Positions 53,070 through 63,175 are shown, counted from the stretch's first letter. The stretch: 64,000 nucleotides of DNA from Acidobacteriota bacterium (GCA_018268715.1 JAFDVZ010000024.1:62001-126000); one strand, 5' to 3'. Made by a program: numbers and translations. Notes: generated from the letters alone by a model not told the origin.

Positions 53070-54974
53070 ATGAACCAGCGAATCCTCGCCGCGCCGGCGC
53101 TCGTTTGCCTGCTCGCCGCCGGACTGATGACCGCCCAGCCGGAGCCCGCCGCCTACACAGTGCACGCCTCCAGGGACGTCATGATTCCGATGCGCGACGG
53201 CGTGCGCCTGGCCGCCAACATCTTCCGGCCCGCGCGCGATGGGCAGCCCGTCGAAGGAAAGTTCCCCACGATCCTCTCCCGCACGCCATACAACAAGGAC
53301 GTGCGCGGCGGCGCGGCTGTTGAGATGGCCGTGAAGCGCGGATACGTTGTGATCTTTGAGGACGTCCGCGGGCGGTACCAGTCCGAGGGGCGTTGGCGGC
53401 CGGTCCGCGACGACGGCGCGGACGGTTTCGACACCGCGAAGTGGATCGGCGAGCAGCCATGGTCGGACGGCGGCATCGGCACGATCGGCACGTCGTATGA
53501 AGGCGCGACGCAGCACGCCATGGCGATCGCCGGCGCGCCGCACCTGAAGGCGATGGTCCCGCGCAACGCGATGACGAACTTCGGCCGCTACGGCGTCCGC
53601 CACAACGGCGCCTTCGAGCTGCGCTTCTTCAACTGGGTGTTCATGCTGGGCGTCCCGAGCGGAGGCCCTGACCTGGCCGTGGCCGCTCAACGCGCAACCT
53701 CCGATCCGGCGGCCGCGGCGGCCCTCATGGACCTTTCAAAGACAGTCCCAATGTACGCCCGAGCCCTTCCCCTGCGGCCCGGCGCCACGCCGCTTCGTTT
53801 CGCGCCCGACTACGAGGCGTGGATCATCGAAGCGATGTCGCACGGCGATTATGACGGCTACTGGAAGGACTCCGGATCGAGCGTCATCGACCACATCGCG
53901 GAGTACGAAGACGTGCCCGCCTATCACACCACCGGCTGGTACGACTCCTGGGGCACTTCCGTCGCCAACATCAACTACGCGGAACTCAGCAAGGCGAAGA
54001 AGAGCCTGCAACGCCTGATCGTCGGGCCGTGGACGCACAGCGCCGAAAATCGCAACTACGCGGGCGAGGCGCAGTTCACCGATGACGCCAAAATCGATAT
54101 CGAACAGTTCCAACTCCGCTGGTTCGACCGCTGGCTGAAGGGCGTCCAGAACGGCGTCGACAAGGAACCGCCCGTGCGCATCTACGTGATGGGCGGAGGC
54201 GACGGCCACAAGACCCCGGAAGGCCGCATCTTCGTGGGCGGCCATTGGCGCGACGAAAACGAGTGGCCTCTGAAACGCACGCGGCCCACGGCCTACTATC
54301 TGCGGGAGAACGGTCTGCTGGCCGCCTCCAAGCCCGCCGCGGCGGCCAAGCCAGTGACGTATGCGTTCGATCCGCGCCGTCCCGTGCCCACCATCGGCGG
54401 CAACATCTCATCGCAAGGCGCGCTGATGTTCGCCGGCGCGGCGGACCAGCGTTGCCGGGCCGGCTTCTGGCTATGCGAGGACACGCTGCCGCTATCGGCC
54501 CGCAACGATGTGCTGGTGTTTCAAACACCGCCGCTTGCCGCCGACCTCGAAGTCACCGGCCGTCTGATCGTGAAGCTATGGGCGTCGTCGAACGCGCCGG
54601 ATACCGACTTCACCGCGAAGCTGATCGACGTATGGCCGCCCAGCCGCGACTTCCCCGCCGGCTTCGACATGAACCTGGCCGACAGCATCGTGCGAGCGCG
54701 CTATCACGGCGATTTCCGGGCCAAGGCCGAACTGCTCGTCCCCGGCAAGCCGTACGAATTCACCATCGAGATGTATCCCACCTCGATGCTAGTCAAGCGC
54801 GGCCACCGCATCCGCCTCGACATCTCGAGCAGCAACTTCCCGCGCTTCGATGTGAACCCGAACACCGGCGAGCCGCTCAACGACAACCGGCGTGTCAGGA
54901 CGGCGGAGAACACGGTCTACCTGGACTCCGCGCATCCTTCGCACATCGTGCTGCCGGTGATACCAGCGAGATAG
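53070..54974 (+). CDS. Secreted CocE/NonD-family hydrolase (S15-like)
   Basis: A 634-residue protein with a signal peptide (about 1-22), an alpha/beta hydrolase domain (about 35-330) and a C-terminal jelly-roll domain (about 385-634, PAGFDMNLADSI) of the X-Pro dipeptidyl-peptidase type. The nucleophile S142 lies in IGTSYEGATQ and the oxyanion Tyr in TPYNK (Y74). CocE-like members are esterases or acylases, and related enzymes hydrolyse peptides or beta-lactam precursors; the substrate is not predictable. It ends two bases before the converging M24 peptidase. Confidence 0.88.
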   Translation: MNQRILAAPALVCLLAAGLMTAQPEPAAYTVHASRDVMIPMRDGVRLAANIFRPARDGQPVEGKFPTILSRTPYNKDVRGGAAVEMAVKRGYVVIFEDVRGRYQSEGRWRPVRDDGADGFDTAKWIGEQPWSDGGIGTIGTSYEGATQHAMAIAGAPHLKAMVPRNAMTNFGRYGVRHNGAFELRFFNWVFMLGVPSGGPDLAVAAQRATSDPAAAAALMDLSKTVPMYARALPLRPGATPLRFAPDYEAWIIEAMSHGDYDGYWKDSGSSVIDHIAEYEDVPAYHTTGWYDSWGTSVANINYAELSKAKKSLQRLIVGPWTHSAENRNYAGEAQFTDDAKIDIEQFQLRWFDRWLKGVQNGVDKEPPVRIYVMGGGDGHKTPEGRIFVGGHWRDENEWPLKRTRPTAYYLRENGLLAASKPAAAAKPVTYAFDPRRPVPTIGGNISSQGALMFAGAADQRCRAGFWLCEDTLPLSARNDVLVFQTPPLAADLEVTGRLIVKLWASSNAPDTDFTAKLIDVWPPSRDFPAGFDMNLADSIVRARYHGDFRAKAELLVPGKPYEFTIEMYPTSMLVKRGHRIRLDISSSNFPRFDVNPNTGEPLNDNRRVRTAENTVYLDSAHPSHIVLPVIPAR

Positions 54975-54976
54975 GC

Positions 54977-56212
54977 TCAGCCGAAGGGCTGATCGATGGA
55001 CGGGCTCTGCGCCGTGAACATCCTCGCGCCGTCTTCGGTGACGTAGAAGCAATCCTCCAGGCGGACGCCGAATTCGCCGGGGATGGCGATGGTCGGCTCA
55101 TCGCTGAAGCACATGCCGGGCGCGAGCTTGGTCTTGTTGCCGCGCACCAGGTTGGTCCACTCATGCCCGTCGAGCCCGATGCCGTGGCCGGTGCGGTGGG
55201 GCAGGCCGGGCAGCTTGTAATCCGGGCCGAAGCCCGCGTCGACAATCACCTTGCGCGCCGCGGCGTCGATGGATTCGCAGGTGACGCCCGGCTTGGCGGC
55301 CGCCAGCGCGGCGTCCTGCGCCTTGCGCTCCAGGTCCCAGATGCGGCGCTGCTTGTCGCTCGGCTTGCCCACGATGAAGGTGCGCGTGATGTCGGCGGAA
55401 TAGCCGTCGATCGAGCAGCCCGCGTCCACCAGCACGAAGTCGCCGTTGTTGAGGCGCTGCGGTTCGATGGTGCCGTGCGGTGAGGCGGTGTACTTGCCGA
55501 ACAGCACCAGTCCTCCGCCCGGCGCTCCCAGGGCGCGGAAGCAGGCCTGCAGATTGGCCTGGAAGGCGGGCTGCATCATGCCGTCGTGCGCGGTGGGCGC
55601 GGCGGCTTTGATGGCCTCCACCGTAATCTCATTGGCCAGCTTCATCAACGCCAACTCGGCGGGAGACTTGATCATGCGGCAACCGGCCGTGATCGGGTCG
55701 GCGCTGACACATTGATAGGAGGGCGCGATCTTGCGCACGCCGTCGAAGATGAAGAAGCGGACGGTCTCTTCGAAGCCGATCCGTCCGGAGCGGATGCCGC
55801 GGTCGCGCAGAACGCCGACGATGCGTTCGTACGGACTCTCATCCTCCTGCCAGATGCGGATGTCCTTGGTGAAGCGGATCACCTCGCGAGCACGGCCTTC
55901 CTCGAAGGCGGGAACCACGAACGCCATCTCGCCGCGCGCCGGCAGAACCATCGCAAAGGTGCGTTCGCTGCGGCCCCAGCGCGTGGCGGTGTAGTACATC
56001 ATGCTCGAGCCGGGCTCGATGACAATCGCGTCGATTTTGTTTTGGACCATCAGCGCGCGCGCCCGCTCGATGCGCTGTTCGCGCTCGGCCGCGGTGATGG
56101 GCGTCGCGGCGCCCGCCATCGGCTTCAGTTTCGACGTGATCTCGCTCATGCGCGATTGCGCGGCCGCGCCCGCCGCCGTCATTGCGGAACCCAAGAAGAC
56201 TCGTCTGTCCAT
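54977..56212 (-). CDS. M24 metallopeptidase (Xaa-Pro aminopeptidase-like) with Tat-type leader
   Basis: A 411-residue creatinase-fold peptidase. Start placed at ATG 56212 because MDRRVFLGSAMTAAGAAA forms a Tat-like leader. After an N-terminal domain (about 45-170) the pita-bread catalytic domain carries the five metal ligands: Asp in VDAGCSIDG, Asp in SADITRTF, His in HRTGHGIGL, Glu in SDEPTIA and Glu in RLEDCFYV. Such proteins split Xaa-Pro bonds or creatine-like substrates using two metals. It diverges from the giant SBBP gene and converges with the CocE-like gene, both probably secreted. Confidence 0.88.
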   Translation of the reverse strand: MDRRVFLGSAMTAAGAAAQSRMSEITSKLKPMAGAATPITAAEREQRIERARALMVQNKIDAIVIEPGSSMMYYTATRWGRSERTFAMVLPARGEMAFVVPAFEEGRAREVIRFTKDIRIWQEDESPYERIVGVLRDRGIRSGRIGFEETVRFFIFDGVRKIAPSYQCVSADPITAGCRMIKSPAELALMKLANEITVEAIKAAAPTAHDGMMQPAFQANLQACFRALGAPGGGLVLFGKYTASPHGTIEPQRLNNGDFVLVDAGCSIDGYSADITRTFIVGKPSDKQRRIWDLERKAQDAALAAAKPGVTCESIDAAARKVIVDAGFGPDYKLPGLPHRTGHGIGLDGHEWTNLVRGNKTKLAPGMCFSDEPTIAIPGEFGVRLEDCFYVTEDGARMFTAQSPSIDQPFG

Positions 56213-56263
56213 TTGGCTGTATGGTAGCAAGCGCCGGACCCCTGGGAACGATATCCTTGGGGC

Positions 56264-59200
56264 ATGTTCTGGATCAGGCGGCTACCCGTATGTCTGATTG
56301 GGGCTCTGTGTTTCGGCCAGCAGATCGCCACGCGCAGCCTGGCGGGATCCGGCAGCGAAACCGCTACGTCGATAGCGGTGGATAGCTCCGGCGGCGTCTA
56401 CATGGCTGGAACCACCACGTCGTTCGATCTGCCCGTGGTGAACGCCGCGCAATCGGCGAACGTCGCCACTCGATTGGTCTACAGTCCGGACGCCGGCGTG
56501 ACGTGGCGGCCGATTCCCGCCTTCGACCCGGGGCAGGTGGACGTCTACACGCGTGTGGTGGCGGCCGCCGACCCCGCCAACGAAAACGTCTTCTACGTCG
56601 CCGTCGGCGCCACCGTCTACAAGACGTCTGATCGAGGCGGGCACTTCGCGTCCGCGACGCTGAAGCTGCCGTCGACGCAGAGTTCCATCACGTCCATCGC
56701 GGTGGATCCAAACGCGCCCGCCACCTTGTACGCCAGCGCCACGGTGAACGGCGGCGTCCTCAAAAGCACGGACGGAGGCGTCACATGGGCGGACGCAAGC
56801 CAGGGTCTTCCGGCGCCCCTATTTATTGATTCCCTGACGCTCGACCCCTTCCATCCGAACACGCTATGGGCCTGGGCTGGTTCGGGCGCCTATGTGTCAA
56901 CCAACGGCGGCAGACGTTGGACGCGTTCGAGCCTGGACGTGGGCGGGGCGACTCTCAGCGGAGGCCTCCGCTTGCTGTTCGACGGCGTTAAGCCCGGCGT
57001 GATCTACGGACCCGCGCTCACTGGGACCAACATCTCCATCCAGCGAAGCGACGACGGCGGCCAGACGTGGACGCTGCTCAACACTTCGCTGAGCGTCTCG
57101 AGCGCCGCCACCGATCCATCGCGAGCGGGTACACTGTACGCATTCGCGGACTCTCGCTTCTACCGCACCGACGACTTCGGCGCCACGTGGCGGTCCTTCG
57201 CGTTCCCGGCCGCTTCCGCCTCCCGCATCGCTGTGGATCCCGCCAATCCGAACGTGATCCTCGCCGGGCGTTATCGCAGCACCGACGGCGGCCAGACATG
57301 GACCGCCACCACCGCCTCGCGCGACCTTGCCGTAACGTTCATGGCGTCGGGCGCGGCGCTGGGAACGGGCGATATCACCGCCGACGGCTTCCTGGCGAAG
57401 TATCGCAAGGGGGAAAGCGCACCAGCGTTCGCCACTTACTTCGGTGGGTCCGGAGTGGAGCAGATCGCGGCGGTGAAGCTCGACCCGGCCGGCAACGTCT
57501 GGATCGCGGGCGCCACCAGTTCCGTCGATCTTCCGGTGACGCCGGGCGCGATGCAGTCCAAGCTGAACGGCGCCTCGGACGGATTCGTCGCCCAGTTCTC
57601 GGCGGACGGCGCGCTCCGCTACTGCACCTACATCGGCGGCTCCGGCGACGACGCCATCAAAGGCCTGGCCATCGACCCGTGGGGCGAACTATGGGTTACG
57701 GGCTCCACCTCGAGCCGCGACTTCCCGATCACCTCCGGGACCGTCCCGTCGGCGCCGTCCCTCACCGGATCATACGTGTTCGCTGCGAAGCTGACGGCTT
57801 CGGCAACGCGGATCGCGTTCGCCTCCTACACCGGCGGCTCCTACTACGACCTTGCGGGCGGCATCGCGACCGACGGGGCCGGCAACGCCATCGTCACCGG
57901 GACCACGTACTCCGCCGATTTCCCGGTCAGCGACGGCGCCTACCGCGCGGCGGCGCCGCCAGTGAACGGTTCCAGTCCGCGGGCGTTCGTCGTGAAGTAT
58001 TCCGCTGCCGGGTCCCTGGTCTTCTCCACCTATATTGGCGGATCGCATCCGGCCGTCCCACCCCTGGGGACCGGCGGCGAGGATAACTATCAGAACGGAG
58101 TGGCTGCGGCGGCGGACGGCGCGGGCAACGTCTGGCTTACCGGCAACACCGGCATGACCGACTTCCCCACCACCGCGGACGCCCTCCAGAAAAGCCAGGC
58201 GGGCGGTTGCGGCTATCCTGCCGTACAGATCTACACCGGCATGATCGGCACCCTGTACCGCTATTATTACGACGACGTGTTCGCCGCGAAGCTGAGCGCC
58301 GACGGGAAGTCGTTGCTGTACTCGACGCTGCTGGGCGGCCCTTGCTACGACCGGCCGAGCGCGCTGGCGGTGGGCCCCGACGGGACCGTCTGGATCGCGG
58401 GCGAGACCGATTCGGATCAGTTCCCGCTGGCTTGGCCGCTGGAGGGCGCTCCGGCGCGGGGGAACTACCTCTCGTTCGTCTCGGCGATTGACCCGGCCCG
58501 TGGCGCGCTGCGCTTTTCGACGTACCTTTCCCTGGGAGCGAATCCGGCTCTGGCCGTTGGGACGGACGGCGGCGTCTGGGTGGCTGGCGCCACGGGATCG
58601 CAGGCGCAAACGGGTTCACTCATCGGTTCTCCGTTCGGGTTTCAAACCGCGCCGTCGGACGCCTTCGCCGGCCTGATCTCGCTGCCCGCGGCGGCGCCGC
58701 AACTCAATCTGACGGGCGTGGCGAACGCGTTCAGCCTGCTGGGCGGACCTGTCGTTCCCGGCGAGATCGTCGCGCTGACCGTCCCGGGCTTCGAGCCTAC
58801 CGCGCCGGTCGACCTCGGATTCCAGAACCCGGCGGCGGCCGCCACGACGCTCGGCGGCGCCCAGGTACAGTTCGACGGCCAGGCGGCGAAGCTGCTCTCG
58901 GCGGTTTCGGGACGTCTGGTCGCCATCGCCCCAACGGAGTTGAAGCCGGGCGCCATCACATCGATTCAAGTGATGACGGCGGCGGGCGCATCCAATACGA
59001 TCGCCTCGCCGGTGGTCGCGTCGAATCCGGGCTTACTGTCAGCCGACGGCTCCGGCAGCGGCGCCGCGTTGGCATGGAACGCCGACGGCAGCCGCAACAG
59101 TCCGGACAACCCGGCCGCGCCGGGGTCGAGCATCGTGGTTCTGGCGACCGGCGTCGACGCATCGTCGGCTGGCGCCACGAACTACGGGACCGCACCAATA

Positions 59201-59347
59201 GCGCCCGTACCCGGCTTTGCGGCTGGCGTCTACGCCGTGTGGATCACGGTCCCATCCAATCCGTACTACAGCCACACGCCCACGGTGACCCTAAACGCCG
59301 GATCCGGGCCAGGGATGGGTCAATGGCTGACGGTGTATCTGCGATGA
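56264..59347 (+). CDS. Giant secreted Asp-box/SBBP-repeat protein with TIGR03437-like C-terminal domain
   Basis: A 1027-residue exported protein: signal peptide 1-19; an N-terminal part with repeated Asp-box (BNR) motifs such as STDGGVTW, RSDDGGQTW and YRTDDFGATW, as in sialidase-like or sortilin-like propellers; then SBBP repeats of the form YFGGSGVEQ...DPAGNVWIAGATSS; then a C-terminal IPT/TIG-like domain (GGPVVPGEIVALTVPGFEP to the end) of the type called TIGR03437, known mostly from Solibacter-type Acidobacteria. Two Cys residues stand in the conserved blade SGGCGYPA and GGPCYDRPSA. No catalytic residues could be assigned; binding or surface display is likely. The next gene is a close paralogue, joined by ATGA. 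Confidence 0.85.
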   Translation: MFWIRRLPVCLIGALCFGQQIATRSLAGSGSETATSIAVDSSGGVYMAGTTTSFDLPVVNAAQSANVATRLVYSPDAGVTWRPIPAFDPGQVDVYTRVVAAADPANENVFYVAVGATVYKTSDRGGHFASATLKLPSTQSSITSIAVDPNAPATLYASATVNGGVLKSTDGGVTWADASQGLPAPLFIDSLTLDPFHPNTLWAWAGSGAYVSTNGGRRWTRSSLDVGGATLSGGLRLLFDGVKPGVIYGPALTGTNISIQRSDDGGQTWTLLNTSLSVSSAATDPSRAGTLYAFADSRFYRTDDFGATWRSFAFPAASASRIAVDPANPNVILAGRYRSTDGGQTWTATTASRDLAVTFMASGAALGTGDITADGFLAKYRKGESAPAFATYFGGSGVEQIAAVKLDPAGNVWIAGATSSVDLPVTPGAMQSKLNGASDGFVAQFSADGALRYCTYIGGSGDDAIKGLAIDPWGELWVTGSTSSRDFPITSGTVPSAPSLTGSYVFAAKLTASATRIAFASYTGGSYYDLAGGIATDGAGNAIVTGTTYSADFPVSDGAYRAAAPPVNGSSPRAFVVKYSAAGSLVFSTYIGGSHPAVPPLGTGGEDNYQNGVAAAADGAGNVWLTGNTGMTDFPTTADALQKSQAGGCGYPAVQIYTGMIGTLYRYYYDDVFAAKLSADGKSLLYSTLLGGPCYDRPSALAVGPDGTVWIAGETDSDQFPLAWPLEGAPARGNYLSFVSAIDPARGALRFSTYLSLGANPALAVGTDGGVWVAGATGSQAQTGSLIGSPFGFQTAPSDAFAGLISLPAAAPQLNLTGVANAFSLLGGPVVPGEIVALTVPGFEPTAPVDLGFQNPAAAATTLGGAQVQFDGQAAKLLSAVSGRLVAIAPTELKPGAITSIQVMTAAGASNTIASPVVASNPGLLSADGSGSGAALAWNADGSRNSPDNPAAPGSSIVVLATGVDASSAGATNYGTAPIAPVPGFAAGVYAVWITVPSNPYYSHTPTVTLNAGSGPGMGQWLTVYLR

Positions 59348-62300
59348 TGCGGCGCGGCGTCCTGCTATTCGGGCTGCTGAGCGCTCTGACGGCCGGCCAG
59401 CGGCTGGCGACTCGCGGATTCGCCGGAAGCGGTCACGAAACGGCCACGGACGTCGCCGTGGACCGTTCCGGCGCCGTCTACATGGCCGGTTCGACGACGT
59501 CGTTCGACCTGCCGGTGGTGAACGCGGCGCAGTCCGCGAATCCAGGCACGCCGGTCGTGTACAGTCCGGACGGAGGCGTCACCTGGCGTCCGGCGCCCGG
59601 CTTCAACCCAGGCCTGATCCCGTTCTATGTGAGCGTTTCCACGGCGGCCGACCCCTCCGACGCCAACGTCTTCTACGTCGGCTTCGGCGCCAAGGTCTAC
59701 AAGACGGCCGACCGTGGCGTTCACTTCACCACCTCGACGCCGCCCCTTCCGTCCGCCAACGCGACCATCACATCGATCGCGGTGGACCCGACTGCGCCGT
59801 CCACCGTCTACGCCAGCGCCACCAACAACGGCGGCGTGTTCAAGAGCGTCGACGGCGGCTCTACGTGGACCAACGCCAGCACGGGACTCCCCCCGGCGGG
59901 CGCGATCGACTCGGTGGTGATCGACCCGTTCCATCCGAAGACCCTGTGGGCGTGGGCCGGTTCCGGCGCCTGGGTGTCCACCGATGGAGCGGGCGCGTGG
60001 GCCCCGTCCAGCCTCTCGCTCGGCGCGTTCAACCTCACTGGAGTGCGGGTGTTGTTCGACGGCGGACGGGCGGGAGTCCTGTACGCGCCGGCCTACACGG
60101 GCAACGCCTGGGGCTTCCAGCGGTCCATGGACGGCGGACGGACCTGGAGCGTTCTGAGCCTCCCCCTGGCGGGCGCCACCGTCGCGACCGATCCGGTCCG
60201 GGCGGGCGCATTGTACGCCTCCGGCCCGCCATCGGACGGCAGTTTCTACCGCAGCGACGATTTCGGCGCCACCTGGCAGTCCTTCCCATTCCCGGCGCCG
60301 GTGTCGAACACCCGGATCGCCGTGGATCCAACCGATCCGAACGTGATCCTGGCGGGCCGCTACCGCAGCACAAACCGCGGCGAAACGTGGTTTTTGATGC
60401 CTTATTCGCGCGAATTACAGCCGGAATTCACGCGTTTTGGCGCCGTTTTGGCGACTTCTGCGCCCTCTTCCGACGCGTTTTTGGTGAAATTTGTGGGCGG
60501 AACGCCCGTTTTCGCCACGTATTTCGGCGGATCCGGCAACGAAACGGTGGCCGCGGTGAAGACCGACCCGGCCGGCAACGTCTGGATCGCGGGGACCACC
60601 TGGTCGAACGACCTGCCGGTGACGCCCGGCGCGATGCGGCGGACTCTGAGCGGCTCCTCCGACGGCTTTGTGGCGGAGTTTTCGCCCGGCGGCGCGCTAC
60701 TCTACTGCACCTACGTCGGCGGATCGGCCGACGACGGGGTCAGCGGCCTGGCCATCGACCCGTACGGCGAACTCTGGATCACCGGCTCCACCTGGAGCCT
60801 CGACTACCCCGGCGCGACGAACACCGCCCCGAATGGAGCCGGATCGTACGTTTATGCCGCCAAATTGACCGCTTCCGCCACGAAAATCGCCTTCGCAACC
60901 TATATAGGAGGGCCGCTGTACGATTCGCCGGGCGGCGTCGCGACCGACCGCGACGCCGCCGCCATCGTCACGGGCACGATCTACTGGCCGGCCTTTCCGG
61001 TCACCAGCGGCGCCTATCGCGCCCCATCGCCGCCCGGCCCGACGCCAAGTCCGCGGGTCTTCCTGGTGAAGTACTCGGCCACCGGTTCGGTGATCTTCTC
61101 CACGTACCTGGGAGGCTCCAGGGCCACCGCCGGAGCCGGTTTCAACCAACGCGGCGCGGCCGTCGCGACGGACCGCTCCGGGGACATCTGGGTAACCGGC
61201 AACACCGCCATGACAGATTTCCCGGTGACCGGCGACGCCATCCAGAAGACGCTCTCGGGAGGGTGCGGTTACCCCGCTTTCGAAGTCTACACGGGCTTCA
61301 TCGGCGTCTTCTACGAGACGCTGCACGACGACGTTTTCCTGGCCAGGCTGACGGGCGACGGCCGCACGCTCGCCTATTCGACACTCTTCGGCGGCCCGTG
61401 CTACGACCGGCCCTCGGCGCTTGCGGTGGGCGACGACGGGCGGATCTGGATCGCGGGCGAGACGGACTCCGGCCAAATCCCGATGGCTTGGCCGGTCGAA
61501 GCGGCGCCGGAACGGGGCGAGTACAAGTCGTTCCTCGCCTCCCTCGACCCGGCGGCTGGCCTGATCCCGTTCTCCACCTACCTGACGGCGGGCGCGAATC
61601 CGGCAATCGATCTCGCGGAGGACGGCGCCGTCTACGTCGCGGGCGCCACAGGATATCTGGCGCAGACCGGCGTGTTGACGTCGGCGCTATCCAGCCAACT
61701 GGCGAACGCCGACGCCCTTCTCGCCACCGTCCAACCCGGTCCCACGCCGTCGCTGAACCTCACCGGCGTCTCGAACCGGTTCAGTTCCCTGCCCGGCGCG
61801 GTGGCTCCCGGCGAAATCGTGGAGCTGTCGGTCCCCGATCTGAAGGCCGTTGCCGCCGACCTCGGTATTCTGGCCGGCGCCCCGCTGAGCGACTCGCTAT
61901 CGGGCGTGCAGGCGCTGTTCGACGGGCAGGCGGCGACTCTGATCGAGACCTCCGCGGGCCGGGTGGCGGCCATGGTTCCATCCAGCCTGAAGCCTGGATC
62001 GACCACCCAGGTGCAGGTGGTCTCGGCCTCCGGCGGGTCGAACGAACTCGCCGTCCCGGTGGCGGCGTCGAGCCCGGGGATCCTGTCGGCCGACGGCTCC
62101 GGGGCTGGCGACGCGCTGGCGTGGAACGCGGACGGGACGGTGAACGGCCCGTCGAATCCGGCGGCCGAAGGCAGCACGGTGGCCGTCCTGATCACGGGGG
62201 CGGATCCCGCCTCGGCGAGCACCTACGGCGTGACGGCGCTCGCGCCAGCGCCCGGATTCGTGCCTGGAGTGTACATCGGCTGGATCCGGGCGCTGTCCGC

Positions 62301-62388
62301 CGACGCCACCGGCGGACGTCAATTGGTCAGCGTGAATCCCGGGTTTGGGCACGGTACCGGACAGTACCTGGCCATCTACGTGCATTAA
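59344..62388 (+). CDS. Second giant Asp-box/SBBP/TIGR03437-like paralogue
   Basis: A 1014-residue paralogue of the previous gene with the same order: signal peptide, Asp-box repeats, SBBP propeller, C-terminal TIGR03437-like domain (LPGAVAPGEIVELSVPDLK). ATG 59344 overlaps the preceding stop and a second ATG follows at 59347. The two-Cys blade is conserved (GGCGYPA, GGPCYDRPSA). In a short segment around 60386-60530 the codons are T-rich (TTT, TTA, TCT), unlike the rest of the gene. Tandem duplication with divergence is evident, and the two are presumably made in equal amounts. Function unknown beyond secreted beta-propeller surface protein. Confidence 0.85.
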   Translation: MMRRGVLLFGLLSALTAGQRLATRGFAGSGHETATDVAVDRSGAVYMAGSTTSFDLPVVNAAQSANPGTPVVYSPDGGVTWRPAPGFNPGLIPFYVSVSTAADPSDANVFYVGFGAKVYKTADRGVHFTTSTPPLPSANATITSIAVDPTAPSTVYASATNNGGVFKSVDGGSTWTNASTGLPPAGAIDSVVIDPFHPKTLWAWAGSGAWVSTDGAGAWAPSSLSLGAFNLTGVRVLFDGGRAGVLYAPAYTGNAWGFQRSMDGGRTWSVLSLPLAGATVATDPVRAGALYASGPPSDGSFYRSDDFGATWQSFPFPAPVSNTRIAVDPTDPNVILAGRYRSTNRGETWFLMPYSRELQPEFTRFGAVLATSAPSSDAFLVKFVGGTPVFATYFGGSGNETVAAVKTDPAGNVWIAGTTWSNDLPVTPGAMRRTLSGSSDGFVAEFSPGGALLYCTYVGGSADDGVSGLAIDPYGELWITGSTWSLDYPGATNTAPNGAGSYVYAAKLTASATKIAFATYIGGPLYDSPGGVATDRDAAAIVTGTIYWPAFPVTSGAYRAPSPPGPTPSPRVFLVKYSATGSVIFSTYLGGSRATAGAGFNQRGAAVATDRSGDIWVTGNTAMTDFPVTGDAIQKTLSGGCGYPAFEVYTGFIGVFYETLHDDVFLARLTGDGRTLAYSTLFGGPCYDRPSALAVGDDGRIWIAGETDSGQIPMAWPVEAAPERGEYKSFLASLDPAAGLIPFSTYLTAGANPAIDLAEDGAVYVAGATGYLAQTGVLTSALSSQLANADALLATVQPGPTPSLNLTGVSNRFSSLPGAVAPGEIVELSVPDLKAVAADLGILAGAPLSDSLSGVQALFDGQAATLIETSAGRVAAMVPSSLKPGSTTQVQVVSASGGSNELAVPVAASSPGILSADGSGAGDALAWNADGTVNGPSNPAAEGSTVAVLITGADPASASTYGVTALAPAPGFVPGVYIGWIRALSADATGGRQLVSVNPGFGHGTGQYLAIYVH

Positions 62389-62410
62389 GACTGCTAGAGT
62401 GGAGCTAGTA

Positions 62411-63172
62411 GTGCCATCCGCTCTTTCTTCCGCGTCCATCGTCTCGCTCATCGCCATCGCCGGCGTGCTCGCGGGCGTGTCCTTGTCCGCCATCCACTCC
62501 ATCTCCCGCGCCCTGGTGGCCTTCAGCGGAGGCGTCCTGGTGGGTGTGGCGGCGTTCTGGGTGCTGCCCGAACTGGCCGAATACTTCGGATGGCCGGGCG
62601 CGGTCCTGTGGATGGTGGGCGGATTCGCCGCCCTATGGATTGTCGACAAGAAGATCTACCCGGTGTGCCCGTCCTGCTCGCACACGCACGATCACGACGC
62701 CTGCAGCACGCGGTTGCACGGATTCGCCGGCCCGATCCTGACGGCGGCGGCGTTCCACAGCTTCCTGGACGGCTGGATCCTGGCGGCGTCGACGGCGGAA
62801 TCGACGGCCTGGCTGGCCAGCGGCGTATTGTTGGGCATCGCGGCGCACAAGCTGCCGGAAGGGCTGGCTCTGGGAGTGATCGTGCGGGCGTCGGTGCGGT
62901 ATAACCGGTCCGCCATCTGGACCTCGATCGGCGTGGAAGCGTTGACGGTGGCCGGAGCCGCCGCCGCGCTGCTGCTTGCTCCGCGTCTCGGCACGGTGTG
63001 GGCGCACGCGCTGCTGGCGCTGGCGGCTGGATCGTTCCTGTACCTGGGCTACCACGCGGTCCACAGCGAGTATCGTCGCGGCGGAATGGCGCCGGCTCTG
63101 ATGCCCGCGCTGACAGGCGTCGCCGGATCCTCCGTCATGCGGCTGGTCGGCGGGCGCTTTTTCGGCCTCTAG
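62411..63172 (+). CDS. ZIP-family metal transporter
   Basis: A 253-residue ZIP-type transporter from GTG 62411, six bases after a GGAG site. Eight hydrophobic segments fit the family. The metal-path residues are in HSFLDGW and HKLPEGLALG, and a cytosolic loop is rich in His and Cys (CPSCSHTHDHDAC, about residues 88-100). ZIPs bring zinc or other divalent cations into the cytosol; the His/Cys loop suggests metal sensing, which is inference. It is 22 bases after the giant paralogue and three bases before the PAP2 gene, so they may share a transcript. Confidence 0.88.
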   Translation: MPSALSSASIVSLIAIAGVLAGVSLSAIHSISRALVAFSGGVLVGVAAFWVLPELAEYFGWPGAVLWMVGGFAALWIVDKKIYPVCPSCSHTHDHDACSTRLHGFAGPILTAAAFHSFLDGWILAASTAESTAWLASGVLLGIAAHKLPEGLALGVIVRASVRYNRSAIWTSIGVEALTVAGAAAALLLAPRLGTVWAHALLALAAGSFLYLGYHAVHSEYRRGGMAPALMPALTGVAGSSVMRLVGGRFFGL

Positions 63173-63175
63173 GCG

